64,000 nucleotides of DNA, taken from assembly GCA_016192135.1 (NCBI GenBank), contig JACPUR010000041.1, positions 62,001 through 126,000 of the forward strand. Direction: 5' to 3'. Of this stretch, positions 28,791 to 41,717 are shown in pieces. A program made the translations under genes and the position numbers. The notes beneath the pieces are model-generated. The model saw nothing but the letters and a program-made list of their open reading frames with translations. It had not been told where the DNA came from and did no database searches. Position 1 is the first letter of the stretch. Each line of letters begins with the position of its first letter. The stretch comes from Candidatus Tectomicrobia bacterium (lineage in GTDB: Bacteria > UBA8248).

Positions 28791-29642
28791 ATGCCCCAGA
28801 GCTTCCGCATCGCGCTCGTCCAGCCGATGAGCCACAGGCCGCCCGAGGATGAGAAGAACGTGGCGGACGCCGTCCGCTACGTCGAGCAGGCGGCCGCCCA
28901 GGGGGCGCAGTTCGTCGCCTTCCCGGAGAGCTACCCCGGCCCCTGGCGCATGCCCGCCCATTTCGACCCGACCGGGGCCCTGGTGGACGCGGCCAAGCGC
29001 TGCGGCGTCTACGTCCAGTACGGCACCCTCGAGCCCATCGACGAGAAGGCCCGGACGGCCCACAACCTGCTCATGCTCGCCCGCCCGGGCGGGGGCGCCC
29101 CCGGCAAGTACCGCCGCACCCATCCGCCCGGCCCCTGGATCTACACCGGCGGCGGCCTCTGGGAGTTCCAGTACGTCGCGGGCGACGAGTTCCCGGTCTT
29201 CGAGACCCCCTACGCCCAGGTGGGCCTCGCCATGTGCAGCGAGGTCTACATGCCCGAGGTGCCCCGCGCCCTCGCCCTGCGGGGGGCGGAGCTCATCTTC
29301 CTCCCGGGCGGGGCCGACAAGCGCAAGCTCTGGACGACCTGGCGCCAGCTCATCTGGGCCCGCGCCATCGAGAACCTGGCCATCGTGATCACCACCCAGA
29401 ACCTCTTCGACGCCTCCGAGCGGGGGCTCGCCATGGTGGCCACGCCCGAGGAGGTCATTTTCGAGAGCACCAAGCCCGGCCTCTTCGTCGTGGACGTGGA
29501 CCTCGATCGGGTGCGCGATCTGCGCGGCCAGCGCGACCAGGTGAGCTCCTCGCGGGAGAACGGCGCCAAGGCGGGCGTCCTGAGCCAGTGGCAGCGCCCC
29601 GAGATGTACGGGAAGTTCTTCCCCAGGGAGGCGGCGCGCTAG
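28791..29642 (+). CDS. Carbon-nitrogen hydrolase (nitrilase superfamily)
   Basis: 283 residues of the nitrilase/amidase fold with an intact Glu-Lys-Cys triad: Glu46 in FPES, Lys106 in GKYRRTHP and Cys149 in AMCSEVYMPE. Cytoplasmic amidase, nitrilase or carbamoylase; the exact branch is not clear from motifs. Stands alone between repeat-rich gaps. Confidence 0.88.
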   Translation: MPQSFRIALVQPMSHRPPEDEKNVADAVRYVEQAAAQGAQFVAFPESYPGPWRMPAHFDPTGALVDAAKRCGVYVQYGTLEPIDEKARTAHNLLMLARPGGGAPGKYRRTHPPGPWIYTGGGLWEFQYVAGDEFPVFETPYAQVGLAMCSEVYMPEVPRALALRGAELIFLPGGADKRKLWTTWRQLIWARAIENLAIVITTQNLFDASERGLAMVATPEEVIFESTKPGLFVVDVDLDRVRDLRGQRDQVSSSRENGAKAGVLSQWQRPEMYGKFFPREAAR

Positions 29643-29695
29643 GGGCGAAGCCCCACCAGGTTGCTCACGAGGAACATCGTTTCCCGTCAGGCCTT

Positions 29696-29770
29696 GCCCC
29701 CTCTCCCTTTGGGAGAGGGTTGGGGTGAGGGAAACCTCGCCGCCGAATTCACCCTCACCCGGGGGGAGAG
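29696..29770. repeat. Dispersed repeat of the CCCTCTCCCTTTGGGAGAGGG type
   Basis: A hairpin CCCTCTCCC-TTT-GGGAGAGGG is followed by TTGGGGTGAGGG and, after a spacer, its near-complement CCCTCACCC. Apparent translations of this repeat (PLPLGEGWGEG) are a familiar annotation artefact. It occupies most of the gap 29643-29899, which has no real gene. Confidence 0.7.
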
Positions 29771-29899
29771 GGCGCGGACGGGCTTCCCCATTGAGCCACC
29801 TGTTCGGATTTCCCAGCCACATCCCGCCCTCCGCGATCCGTCCCGTCCACGGCGACGCGGCGCCGCCGAGGGCCCGCTTCGCCCTCAGAAGGTGACCGG

Positions 29900-30403
29900 A
29901 TGTCTCGCGGCTACTTCTGGATTCTCTACGTCCACATCCTGGCCGCCAGCCTCTACACGGGGGCCGCGGCCTTCGTCTCGATCTTCCTGCCGATCCTGCG
30001 CCGGCGGCTGGAGCCCGGGGAGTTCGCGGGCGAGGTCGCGGCCATCATCCGCTTCTACCACCCCTTCATCCTGGTCTGCATGGGCGCCCTGATCCTCACC
30101 GGGGCCTGGTACCTGACCGGCCTCAAGACGGCCATGGGGGAGAGGTTTGTGCTCATCTTCGTCCCCCTGGGGCTCAAGCTCGCCACCGTGTTCCTCATGG
30201 TGATGGCCATGAGCTTCCAGTTCTTCGCCCTGGGGCTCCGCCTCACCCGGGGCACGGGCCCCGCCGGCAACGGCCGCCCCCTCGCGGCGGGGATCGAAGA
30301 GCGCCTGGCCGTCATCGGCGCCCTGGAGAAGACCAACCTCGTCAACCTCCTCCTCGGCCTCCTCGCCATCTTCTTCGGGCTCGTGCTGAACAAGGGGTTT
30401 TAG
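29900..30403 (+). CDS. Four-helix integral membrane protein (DUF2269/CopD-like)
   Basis: 167 residues with about four transmembrane helices. The N-terminal WILYVHILAASLYTGAAAF with a membrane histidine and the FYHPFILVCMGALILTGAWYL stretch resemble DUF2269/CopD-like proteins, some of which bind haem or copper. Function unknown. Confidence 0.6.
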   Translation: MSRGYFWILYVHILAASLYTGAAAFVSIFLPILRRRLEPGEFAGEVAAIIRFYHPFILVCMGALILTGAWYLTGLKTAMGERFVLIFVPLGLKLATVFLMVMAMSFQFFALGLRLTRGTGPAGNGRPLAAGIEERLAVIGALEKTNLVNLLLGLLAIFFGLVLNKGF

Positions 30404-30433
30404 CAAGGCAGGGTCCCATCGCCGCGGAAGTCT

Positions 30434-30558
30434 GTAGGGGCAAATCTCGTATTCGCCCCTTCGGATTCCGCGCCACGATGGGGGGCGAACACAAGGTTCG
30501 CCCCTACAAACCTATTCGACGGCCGCATCCGTAGGGGCGAGGCATGCCTCGCCCCTAC
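30434..30558. repeat. Cluster of three GTAGGGGC-family palindromes
   Basis: Copies at about 30434-30461, 30481-30507 and 30531-30558. The third is a perfect palindrome around GGCATGCC with arms GTAGGGGCGA/TCGCCCCTAC. They fill the gap between convergent genes. Confidence 0.75.
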
Positions 30559-30590
30559 GGACGGCTTTCGCCTTCCAGCTGACGTGCGGG

Positions 30591-31427
30591 CTAGTTCACC
30601 GCCTCGTCCGCCCGCGCGCACCTAAAGCCGATGTAGGCGTGGCCGGTGGCCTGGCGCGGAGGGAAGACCACCTCGCGGCTGGTGGAGGTCAAGCCCTCCT
30701 CGTCGCTCCCGGCCATCCCGCCCCGGATGACGCGGGGCGCGTCGGCGGAGAGATCCTCCCGGCCGTCCCGTGGGTTGTAGGGATAGGGCCTGGCGAGGGA
30801 GCGGGTCCACTCCCACACCTGCCCCGCCATGTCGAGGACGCCGTAGGGGCTCGCCCCCTTGGGATGGCGCCCGACGGGCCCCGTTTCCCCCCGGAAGCCC
30901 AGGAAGGCCAGCTCCTTCGTGGGCTTCTGGTTCCCCCAGGGATAGAGGCGCCCGTCCGTGCCCCGGGCGGCCTTCTCCCATTCGGCCTCGCTGGGGAGCT
31001 TCTTGCCCGCCCAGGCGCAGTAGGCCACGGCGCCGTGCCAGGCGAGCTCCCCCGCCGGGTGATCGGCGAAGGCGGGCTCGGCCGCCCACACCCCATCCCT
31101 GAGGTGGATGCGGTTGTCCGGGTCCTCCAGGTCCAGGTACATCTCCCCCTTGGGGCCGGCCGGGCCCTTGGCCTGGATGAAGCGGGCGTACTCGCGCCAG
31201 GTCACCAGGTTGCGGTCGATGTGGAAGGCCGGCAGGTGCACCTCGTGGGCCGGGGCCTCCTCCTGGGGGCCGCCGTTACGGCCCATGAGGAAGGAGCCGG
31301 CCGGGATGAGGATCATCCCGCCCCGGGCGCCCGCCGGGGGGGCCGCCCCCTCCGCCGGGCCGGAACCCGCCAGCCATGCCGCGAGAAGAAGACCGGCCGC
31401 CGCCAGGCGCCGGGCGAAGGGATTCAT
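30591..31427 (-). CDS. Secreted FGE-sulfatase (SUMF1) family protein
   Basis: 278 residues with a Sec-type signal peptide (RRLAAAGLLLAAWLAGSGPAEGA) followed by the SUMF1 fold: ILIPAGSFLMGRN, KLPSEAEWEKAARG, YPWGN, GQVWEWTRS, VIRGGMAGSDEEGL and the C-terminal YIGFRCAR. It is a canonical uninterrupted family member, unlike the copy at 4286-5194. Likely periplasmic. The two cysteines of true formylglycine-generating enzymes are not evident, so the enzymatic role is uncertain. The start at 31427 is the first ATG before the signal peptide. Confidence 0.83.
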   Translation of the reverse strand: MNPFARRLAAAGLLLAAWLAGSGPAEGAAPPAGARGGMILIPAGSFLMGRNGGPQEEAPAHEVHLPAFHIDRNLVTWREYARFIQAKGPAGPKGEMYLDLEDPDNRIHLRDGVWAAEPAFADHPAGELAWHGAVAYCAWAGKKLPSEAEWEKAARGTDGRLYPWGNQKPTKELAFLGFRGETGPVGRHPKGASPYGVLDMAGQVWEWTRSLARPYPYNPRDGREDLSADAPRVIRGGMAGSDEEGLTSTSREVVFPPRQATGHAYIGFRCARADEAVN

Positions 31428-31515
31428 GCGGAGCGTCCTCCCCAAGGGTTTGGGTCCACCGGCCGGACCGTGTAACATGGGCGGGAAACGCCGGACATTA
31501 TACCGGGAACGGGGG

Positions 31516-32052
31516 ATGGATCGGATGATCGAAAAGGGTACGGCCCCGCCGGTTCGGGCCCTCGGAGCGGCTCTCCTCGCCTTCTCCCTGGCGGGGTGCG
31601 GCGCCCTGATGGGCGAGCGCCCCGCGCTGGACGTCACCCTGGTGAACCTGGTGCCCCGGGAGATCTCCCCGCTCGAGCAGGTCATGGAGGTTTCGCTCCG
31701 CGTCCGCAACCCCAACAACTATCCCCTGGTCCTCACCGGCGCCCGCTTCGACCTCGACCTGAACGGCCGGCCCATCCTGCGCGGGCTGAGCAACCAGCGG
31801 GTGGAGGTGCCCCGCCTGGGGAGCGCCCTGATGCGGGCGGAGGGCTCGGCCTCCACCATCACCCTCCTCAACCAGATATTCGAGCTCAGCCCGGACCGCC
31901 CGATCCGCTACAAGCTGTCGGGCGTGGCCTTCACGGGCGGCGCGCTGGGGGCGGGCGCCATGCTGGGGGATTCCATCCCGTTCGAGAGCCTGGGCGAGCT
32001 CAACTTGCGCCCGCCGGCCGGCGGGCGCCCCCGCGAGAGCGGGAGGCCATGA
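31516..32052 (+). CDS. LEA type 2 domain lipoprotein
   Basis: 178 residues. A lipoprotein signal ends in the lipobox LAGC, so the mature protein is anchored by its N-terminal cysteine, probably in the periplasm. The rest fits the LEA_2 (water-stress hypersensitive response) fold: VMEVSLRVRNPNNYPLVLTG and ARFDLDLNGRPILRG are characteristic. Function unknown; in bacteria these are cell-envelope proteins. The NIPSNAP-like gene follows 12 bases downstream. Confidence 0.8.
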   Translation: MDRMIEKGTAPPVRALGAALLAFSLAGCGALMGERPALDVTLVNLVPREISPLEQVMEVSLRVRNPNNYPLVLTGARFDLDLNGRPILRGLSNQRVEVPRLGSALMRAEGSASTITLLNQIFELSPDRPIRYKLSGVAFTGGALGAGAMLGDSIPFESLGELNLRPPAGGRPRESGRP

Positions 32053-32064
32053 GGAGACGCCCGA

Positions 32065-32694
32065 GTGCTCTATGAGGTCCGCGCCTACACCATCACGCCG
32101 GGGCACGTGGAGGAGGCCGTCGAGGACTTCGGCCGCATCATCGAGAGGCGCGTCCGGCTCTCGCCGCTGGTGGGGTTCTTCCAGTGCGCCATGGGGGAGA
32201 TGAACCGCATCCTCCACATCTGGGAGTACGAGAGCACCGCCCACCGCGAGAGCGTGCGCGCCGAGACGCTGCGCCAGCCCTGGTGGCCCCCCCTCAAGCG
32301 CGAGCACATCCACAAGCAGGTCACCCGCCTCATGCGGCCCTCTTCCTGCCGGCCCCGGCCGCTGACGGGGGCGATGGGGGGCATCTATGTCATCCACAGC
32401 GATTTCCTCAAGACGGGCGCGTTCAAGGAGGCCGGGGAGGCCTGGAAGAAGCTCCTGCCGGAGCGCGAGCGGCTCTCGCCCCTGGCGGGGGCTTTCGGGA
32501 ACCCGGCCGGGGAGTTCGAATCCGGAATCCTGAACGAATTCGTCCACATCTGGCCCTACCGAGATCTGGCCCACTGGGCCGAGGTGCGCGAGAGGGAGGC
32601 GGCCCTGCCCGGCTGGAGGGAGAGCCTCCATCCTTTTATCGTGAGCCAGACCGCCGAGGCCTGGCTCCCGGCGCCCTACTCGCCCATGCACTGA
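32065..32694 (+). CDS. NIPSNAP family protein
   Basis: 209 residues with two ferredoxin-like alpha/beta repeats, each opening with a short strand (LYEVRAYTITPGHVEEA, then GGIYVIHSDFLKTGAFKEA) and ending in HIWEYES or HIWPYRD, the typical NIPSNAP/dimeric alpha-beta barrel pattern. GTG start. Function unknown; often associated with degradative pathways. Confidence 0.8.
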   Translation: MLYEVRAYTITPGHVEEAVEDFGRIIERRVRLSPLVGFFQCAMGEMNRILHIWEYESTAHRESVRAETLRQPWWPPLKREHIHKQVTRLMRPSSCRPRPLTGAMGGIYVIHSDFLKTGAFKEAGEAWKKLLPERERLSPLAGAFGNPAGEFESGILNEFVHIWPYRDLAHWAEVREREAALPGWRESLHPFIVSQTAEAWLPAPYSPMH

Positions 32695-32881
32695 AAAATG
32701 CCTCAGAATGCGCGCAAAGCGCCCAAAAGAGAGTTCTTTCATTATTTTTCGGATGGCCGCTATTCCCAATTTTTCAAAATCGGAATAAATTGGGATGAAA
32801 TTCGGACAATACTTGATTGAATAGAAAAACGCGGAAATACCGGTTTTTTTTGGTGGCCATGGCTCGGGGGCCCGCAACCCG

Positions 32882-34120
32882 ATGGCGGTTTCGCCCAAAC
32901 GAATCCTGCTGGTGGATGACGAGCCGGAGATCCTCCAGGTCCTGGGGGAAATCCTCTCCTCCATGGGTTACCAGGCCGAAACCGCGTCGAGCGGCGACGA
33001 GGCCCTGGCCAAGCTCACCTCCCAGATCGACCTCGTGCTCCTCGACGTGAGAATGCCGGGCATGGACGGCTACCAGGTGGTCCAGCGCATCCGGAAGACG
33101 CCCGCCACGCGCGACATCCCCATCATCATGGTGACCGCCCTGGGCAGCCGCGACGACCGCCTGAAGGCCGTGAAGGCGGGCGCCAACGACTTCATCCACA
33201 AGCCCGTGGACGCCATCGAGCTGAGGGTCCGGGCCGAGAGCCAGCTCCGGCTCAAGGAGTCCCTGGACGAGATCAAGCGCCAGCGGGCCGAGCTGCAGCG
33301 CTCCTACGCGGCCGAGAAGGAGCTGCTGGAGAAGACCCTCCAGGGCAGCGTCCGCGCCCTGGTGGACATCCTTGGTCTGGTGAGCCCCCTCGTGTTCAGC
33401 CGCGTCGGGCGCATCCGCCGGCTGGTGCGCCAGCTCTGCATGAACCTCGACCTCCCCAACGCCTGGCAGTACGAGTTCGCGGCCATGCTCTCCCAAGTGG
33501 GCTGGGTGGCGATTCCTCTCGAGGTGACCGAGAAGCATTTCACCGGCAAGCCCCTCTCCCCCGACGAGCAGAAGATGGTGGAGGGCCACACCGAGACCGC
33601 GGCGGTCCTCCTGGCCAAGATCCCCCGCCTGGGCTTCGCCGCGGAGATGATCCGCAACCAGCCCAAGTCCCACCTAAGGGAGTTCTACTCGGGCGACCTC
33701 AGGCTGCGGGACCCCGCGACCATCGGCTCGCTCATCCTGCGCGCCGTGGTGCATTACGACCTGCTCCTCTCCCAGGGCCTCGGCCACCGCGACGCCCTGA
33801 CGGCGCTCCGGAGGGCCGAGGAGCGCAACGACCCGGCCATCCTGTCCGCCCTCCAGAGCATCATCGTGGACGAATCCGGGAACCCCATCGACCTGGAGCC
33901 CCGCAGGGTCAAGCTGTCCGACCTGGCGCCGGAGATGATCCTGGGCGAGGACCTCCTCTCGCGGGGGGAGCGCGGCATCCTCCTCGCCCGCAAGGGCCAG
34001 GAGGTCAGCCGCGCCCTGCTGGAGAAGCTGAAGAACGCCGTGGTCGCGGGCGACCAGCAGCGCCAGATCATGGTCCTCATCCCCCGTCCCGCCGAGGGGA
34101 CACAGGCGGGCGGACAATGA
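32882..34120 (+). CDS. Response regulator with a degenerate HD-GYP-like output domain
   Basis: 412 residues. The receiver domain (6-125) has VDDE, phosphoacceptor Asp55 in LLDVRMPG, and Lys107 in HKPVD. A coiled coil (about 125-152) leads to a region (155-260) that follows the outline of an HD-GYP domain, but the metal-binding His-Asp pair is replaced by Ser204-Gln205 (AMLSQVGWVAIP in place of ..HDIGK.AIP) and no HHE..DG.GYP motif occurs. It is therefore unlikely to hydrolyse c-di-GMP. The next gene, which overlaps by four bases, encodes the intact version. Inference: a partner or regulatory pseudo-enzyme. Confidence 0.82.
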   Translation: MAVSPKRILLVDDEPEILQVLGEILSSMGYQAETASSGDEALAKLTSQIDLVLLDVRMPGMDGYQVVQRIRKTPATRDIPIIMVTALGSRDDRLKAVKAGANDFIHKPVDAIELRVRAESQLRLKESLDEIKRQRAELQRSYAAEKELLEKTLQGSVRALVDILGLVSPLVFSRVGRIRRLVRQLCMNLDLPNAWQYEFAAMLSQVGWVAIPLEVTEKHFTGKPLSPDEQKMVEGHTETAAVLLAKIPRLGFAAEMIRNQPKSHLREFYSGDLRLRDPATIGSLILRAVVHYDLLLSQGLGHRDALTALRRAEERNDPAILSALQSIIVDESGNPIDLEPRRVKLSDLAPEMILGEDLLSRGERGILLARKGQEVSRALLEKLKNAVVAGDQQRQIMVLIPRPAEGTQAGGQ

Positions 34121-35232
34121 TCCCCCCCGGCGCCCCGCCCGTGGAATCCCCCAAGCGCATCCTCATCGTCGACGACGAGCTCGAGCACGTCCAGTTCCTG
34201 GAGCGCCACCTCCACGGCATGGGCCACCACATCGAGACCGCCCAGGACGGGTTCGAGGCGATGGCCCGGGTGAAGCTCGGGGTGGACCTCGTCCTCCTCG
34301 ACGTGCGGATGCCGCGGATGGACGGCTTCGAGGTGGCCCGGCAGATCCGCGCGGACCCCGCCTTCCTGGACCTGCCCATCATCATGGTCACCGTCCTCGG
34401 CAACAAGGACGACCGCCTGCGCGCCGTCGAGGCCGGAGCCAACGACTTCATCTCGAAGCCCGTGGACCTGGTCGAGCTCCACGTCCGCACCCGCTCCCTC
34501 CTCAAGCTCAAGGAGGCGCGGGACCAGTTGCGCAGGCGCCATGACGAGCTCGAGATCGCCGTGACGGACCGCACCCGGAGCCTGCGGAGCGCGCTCGATG
34601 AGGTGGCCACGGCCCAGCGCGACACCTACGAGGCCCACCTCGAAACCATCCGCCGCCTGGCCGTGGTGGCCGAGTACAAGGACCCGGACACCGCCCAGCA
34701 CATCCAGCGGGTGCGGGAATACGCCTTCCTCCTCGCGCAGGGCATGGGGCTTCCGCCCGGCGAGGTGGAGATGATCCAGCACGCCGCCCCCATGCACGAC
34801 GTGGGCAAGATCATCGTCCCCGAGACCATCCTCCTCAAGCCCGAGAAGCTGACGCACGAGGAGTGGAAAGTCATGCAACAGCATACGGTGGCGGGGGGCA
34901 GCATCCTGGGCGGCTCGAGCTCGAAGCTCCTCCAGATGGGGGAGATCATCGCCCTCTCCCACCACGAGAAGTGGGACGGCAGCGGCTACCCCAAGGGCAT
35001 CTCCGAGAGGGACATACCGGCGGCGGGCCGCATCATCGCCGTGGCCGACGTCTTCGACGCCCTCACCAGCGAGCGGCCCTACAAGAAGGCGTACTCGTTC
35101 CAGGAGACCCTGGACATCATGCAGGCCGAGGCGGACGTGCACTTCGACCCGGCCGTCCTGGGGATATTCGTGCGCCACAGGCACACGGTGAAGGGAATGC
35201 TGAACCAGTACCGGAGCACGAGCGGGAGCTGA
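34117..35232 (+). CDS. REC-HD-GYP response regulator (c-di-GMP phosphodiesterase)
   Basis: 371 residues. Receiver domain 12-130 with phosphoacceptor Asp62. A coiled coil then links to an intact HD-GYP domain (about 175-360): His195 in DTAQHIQRV, His227-Asp228 in MHDVGK, and HHEKWDGSGYPKG at 282-294. The family hydrolyses cyclic di-GMP. The start overlaps the previous stop (ATGA), indicating translational coupling with the pseudo-HD protein. The histidine kinase follows ten bases downstream and is the obvious phosphodonor. Confidence 0.93.
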   Translation: MIPPGAPPVESPKRILIVDDELEHVQFLERHLHGMGHHIETAQDGFEAMARVKLGVDLVLLDVRMPRMDGFEVARQIRADPAFLDLPIIMVTVLGNKDDRLRAVEAGANDFISKPVDLVELHVRTRSLLKLKEARDQLRRRHDELEIAVTDRTRSLRSALDEVATAQRDTYEAHLETIRRLAVVAEYKDPDTAQHIQRVREYAFLLAQGMGLPPGEVEMIQHAAPMHDVGKIIVPETILLKPEKLTHEEWKVMQQHTVAGGSILGGSSSKLLQMGEIIALSHHEKWDGSGYPKGISERDIPAAGRIIAVADVFDALTSERPYKKAYSFQETLDIMQAEADVHFDPAVLGIFVRHRHTVKGMLNQYRSTSGS

Positions 35233-35241
35233 CCCTCCCAA

Positions 35242-39468
<4,227 letters not shown>

Positions 39469-39847
39469 CGAGAAGGACATCGTCGAGTTCCTGGCCATGG
39501 AGCTGTCCAGGCGGGATTTCGAGGTGGATACCGCCCTCTCCGGCGAGGAGGCCATCGAAAAGATCAAGGAGAACCGCCCCCACCTCATGCTGCTCGACGT
39601 CCGCATGCCGGGCATGGGCGGCATCGAGACCCTCCGCCAGGCCAAGCAGCTCGATCCCAGGATCGGCGTCATCATGGTGACGGCGGTGCACGAGGAGGAG
39701 ATCGCCCGGAGCGCCATCGCCCTCGGCGCCCACGACTACATCACCAAGCCCATCGACTTCACCTACCTGAACATGGTGGTGATGACCAAGATCATCGACA
39801 TGCTCGGCTAGGCCCCCGGCTGGGCTCCCCTCCTTCATCGGCGTGTG

Positions 39848-39973
39848 CAGGGGCGAGGCATGCCTCGCCCCTGTGGACGCGTTCGGAGACGATGTGACAT
39901 CCGCCGTGGCGGATTTCAAACCCGCCCCGTGTTGTCGGGGTTCCGTAGGGGCGGTTCGCGAACCGCCCCTACG
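39848..39973. repeat. Two GTAGGGGC-family palindromes in a 330-base gap
   Basis: 39848-39874 is GCAGGGGCGAGGCATGCC with its complement, and 39945-39973 is GTAGGGGCGGTTCGCGAACC with its complement. The gap 39812-40140 contains these repeats and no convincing gene. Confidence 0.72.
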
Positions 39974-40140
39974 CAAGGCCTTTGGCCGCCGGGCGCCCTT
40001 CGGAAAACCCGCCGCGGTTTCGACCCCAAGGGACGTATGCGATACGCCCCATGTCCCCCGGTCCGGCGCGCAGCCTGACCATCTTCTGATATTGTAGCCT
40101 TCACCTGAACTGGTCCGGCATCTTGAATTGGGAGGCGAGG

Positions 40141-40872
40141 ATGGAGCCCCTGGAAGGAAGGACCGCCCTGGTGACGGGGGCCAGCCGGGGCATCGGCCGG
40201 GCCTGCGCCCTCGCGCTGGCGCGGGCGGGCTGCCCCGTCGCGGTGAACTACCGGAGCCGGGACGCGGAGGCTGAGGAAACCTGCGCGCTGATCGCCGGGC
40301 TGGGCGGACAAGCCCTCCCCTTCCGGGCGGACGTCTCCCGCTCCGGCGAGGTCCGGGGGCTCGTGGAGGCCGTGCGCTCGCGGCTCGGCCCCGTCTCGAT
40401 CCTCGTCAACAACGCCGGCGTCGCGCGCAAGCGCGCCCCGCTCGAAATCACCGAGGAGGATTGGGACGAGGCCATGACGGTCAACCTCAAGTCCGCCTTC
40501 CTGGCCAGCCGGGAGGTGCTGCCCGGCATGCGCGAGATGCGCTGGGGGCGGATCGTCAACGTCTCCTCGAACGCCGCCTACACCACCGGCATCGTGGGGC
40601 CCCACTACGTGGCCTCCAAGGCCGGGATGCTTGGCCTCTCCCGCGCCTACGCCATGGCCTTCGCGCGGGAGGGCATCACCGTGAACGCGGTCGCCCCGGG
40701 CGCCATCGAGACCGAGATGCTCATGAAGGACCTCGGCGTGACCGCCGCCCGCTCGCCGGTGGGGCGCTTCGGGACTTCCGAGGAGGTGGCCGACGCCGTG
40801 ATGATGCTTGTCCGCAACGGCTACATCACCGGCCAGACCCTGATCATCAGCGGGGGAAGCAACCTGACGTGA
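40141..40872 (+). CDS. Short-chain dehydrogenase/reductase (FabG-like)
   Basis: 243 residues of classical SDR fold. Cofactor motif TGASRGIG, NNAG, catalytic Ser in VNVSSNA, and YVASK with catalytic Tyr and Lys. The N-terminus favours NADPH, as in 3-oxoacyl-ACP reductase, but SDR substrates are hard to predict. The ATG at 40141 has GGGAGG upstream and is preferred over an earlier TTG at 40123. Single gene between repeat-rich gaps. Confidence 0.87.
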   Translation: MEPLEGRTALVTGASRGIGRACALALARAGCPVAVNYRSRDAEAEETCALIAGLGGQALPFRADVSRSGEVRGLVEAVRSRLGPVSILVNNAGVARKRAPLEITEEDWDEAMTVNLKSAFLASREVLPGMREMRWGRIVNVSSNAAYTTGIVGPHYVASKAGMLGLSRAYAMAFAREGITVNAVAPGAIETEMLMKDLGVTAARSPVGRFGTSEEVADAVMMLVRNGYITGQTLIISGGSNLT

Positions 40873-41068
40873 GGAATTTCGCGCCCCTCCCCTGTGTTCC
40901 CTCGCCTCCGAAATCCACCCGCCAAGAAGATTCCCGCCATGGACCGCGATTTCGCCCCGCCGTCTCAAAATGATAAAATTTCATACATAGGGGATTCCGA
41001 ATTATAAAATACGTTACAATTCCGCGGACGCGATTCTCTCTCGTCAGCCAGATGGGAAGGACGGCCTC

Positions 41069-41467
41069 ATGAATCCTCCGGTTCAGCAGCGGCACTTCAC
41101 GCGGTACGAGTTCGTGGAGTCGCCCATCCTGATCGAGATCCCGGACCTGTCCCTCGTCATGCTGGAGCCGGGGAACCTCAGCTGGGGCGGTTATGAAACT
41201 CCCGAGAGGGCCGTGGACCAGCTGGGCGTGAAGCTCAGCCTGCCCGACCCCATCCGCTCTCCCCAGGCGGGTATGAGCGTGATGTGCGACCTGGAGGTCA
41301 TGAGCCACCCCTTCCCGGGATGCGCGGCGGAGATCCCCTGGGCGGCCGGGGGCAAGGGCGAGGCGCCCTGGACCCTCGGGCTGCGCATCTCCATTCCCGA
41401 GGGGCTGCTCAGTCGCTTCCGGGGCGCGATGCGGGACTCTTTCCACCTCCTGCGCCCCGAGGAATAA
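41069..41467 (+). CDS. PilZ-like domain protein (putative c-di-GMP effector)
   Basis: 132 residues. Arg8 and Arg12 (QRHFTRYEF) and the later NLSWGG (Asn36, Ser38, Gly41) match the two-part PilZ ligand motif R-x-x-x-R and [DN]-x-S-x-x-G. The rest is beta-rich and weakly conserved. If the match is real, it would bind cyclic di-GMP, fitting the HD-GYP phosphodiesterase encoded 6 kb upstream. Alone in its transcription unit. Confidence 0.65.
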   Translation: MNPPVQQRHFTRYEFVESPILIEIPDLSLVMLEPGNLSWGGYETPERAVDQLGVKLSLPDPIRSPQAGMSVMCDLEVMSHPFPGCAAEIPWAAGGKGEAPWTLGLRISIPEGLLSRFRGAMRDSFHLLRPEE

Positions 41468-41717
41468 ACGCGGGCGGCGCCCGCGCGGCATGACCCGGCG
41501 GGCCGCCAGCCTTCACAGTTCAGCCCTCGCGATGCCCCCGGCCTTACCGGACCCTGCCCCCCGGTTAAATCGGAGGCCTGTCCTCATGGAATTCCGGTAT
41601 TTCCTGCGCGCATTCTCCTAAGCTGGCCCTATGGTCCAGCGCCTTTCCCCCAGGTAAATTCTGTCTGTCTTTTTTGTACCATTTGCATTTACTCGTATTT
41701 CGTCCCGCGGAGTGGTC

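Noticed and set aside
29661-30092. An open frame beginning with PLPLGEGWGEG-like residues
   Set aside because: It is the translation of a dispersed DNA repeat and overlaps the real membrane-protein gene.
39843-40097. Open frames across 39.8-40.1 kb
   Set aside because: They are composed of the GTAGGGGC palindromic repeats and flanks, with no protein-like conservation.
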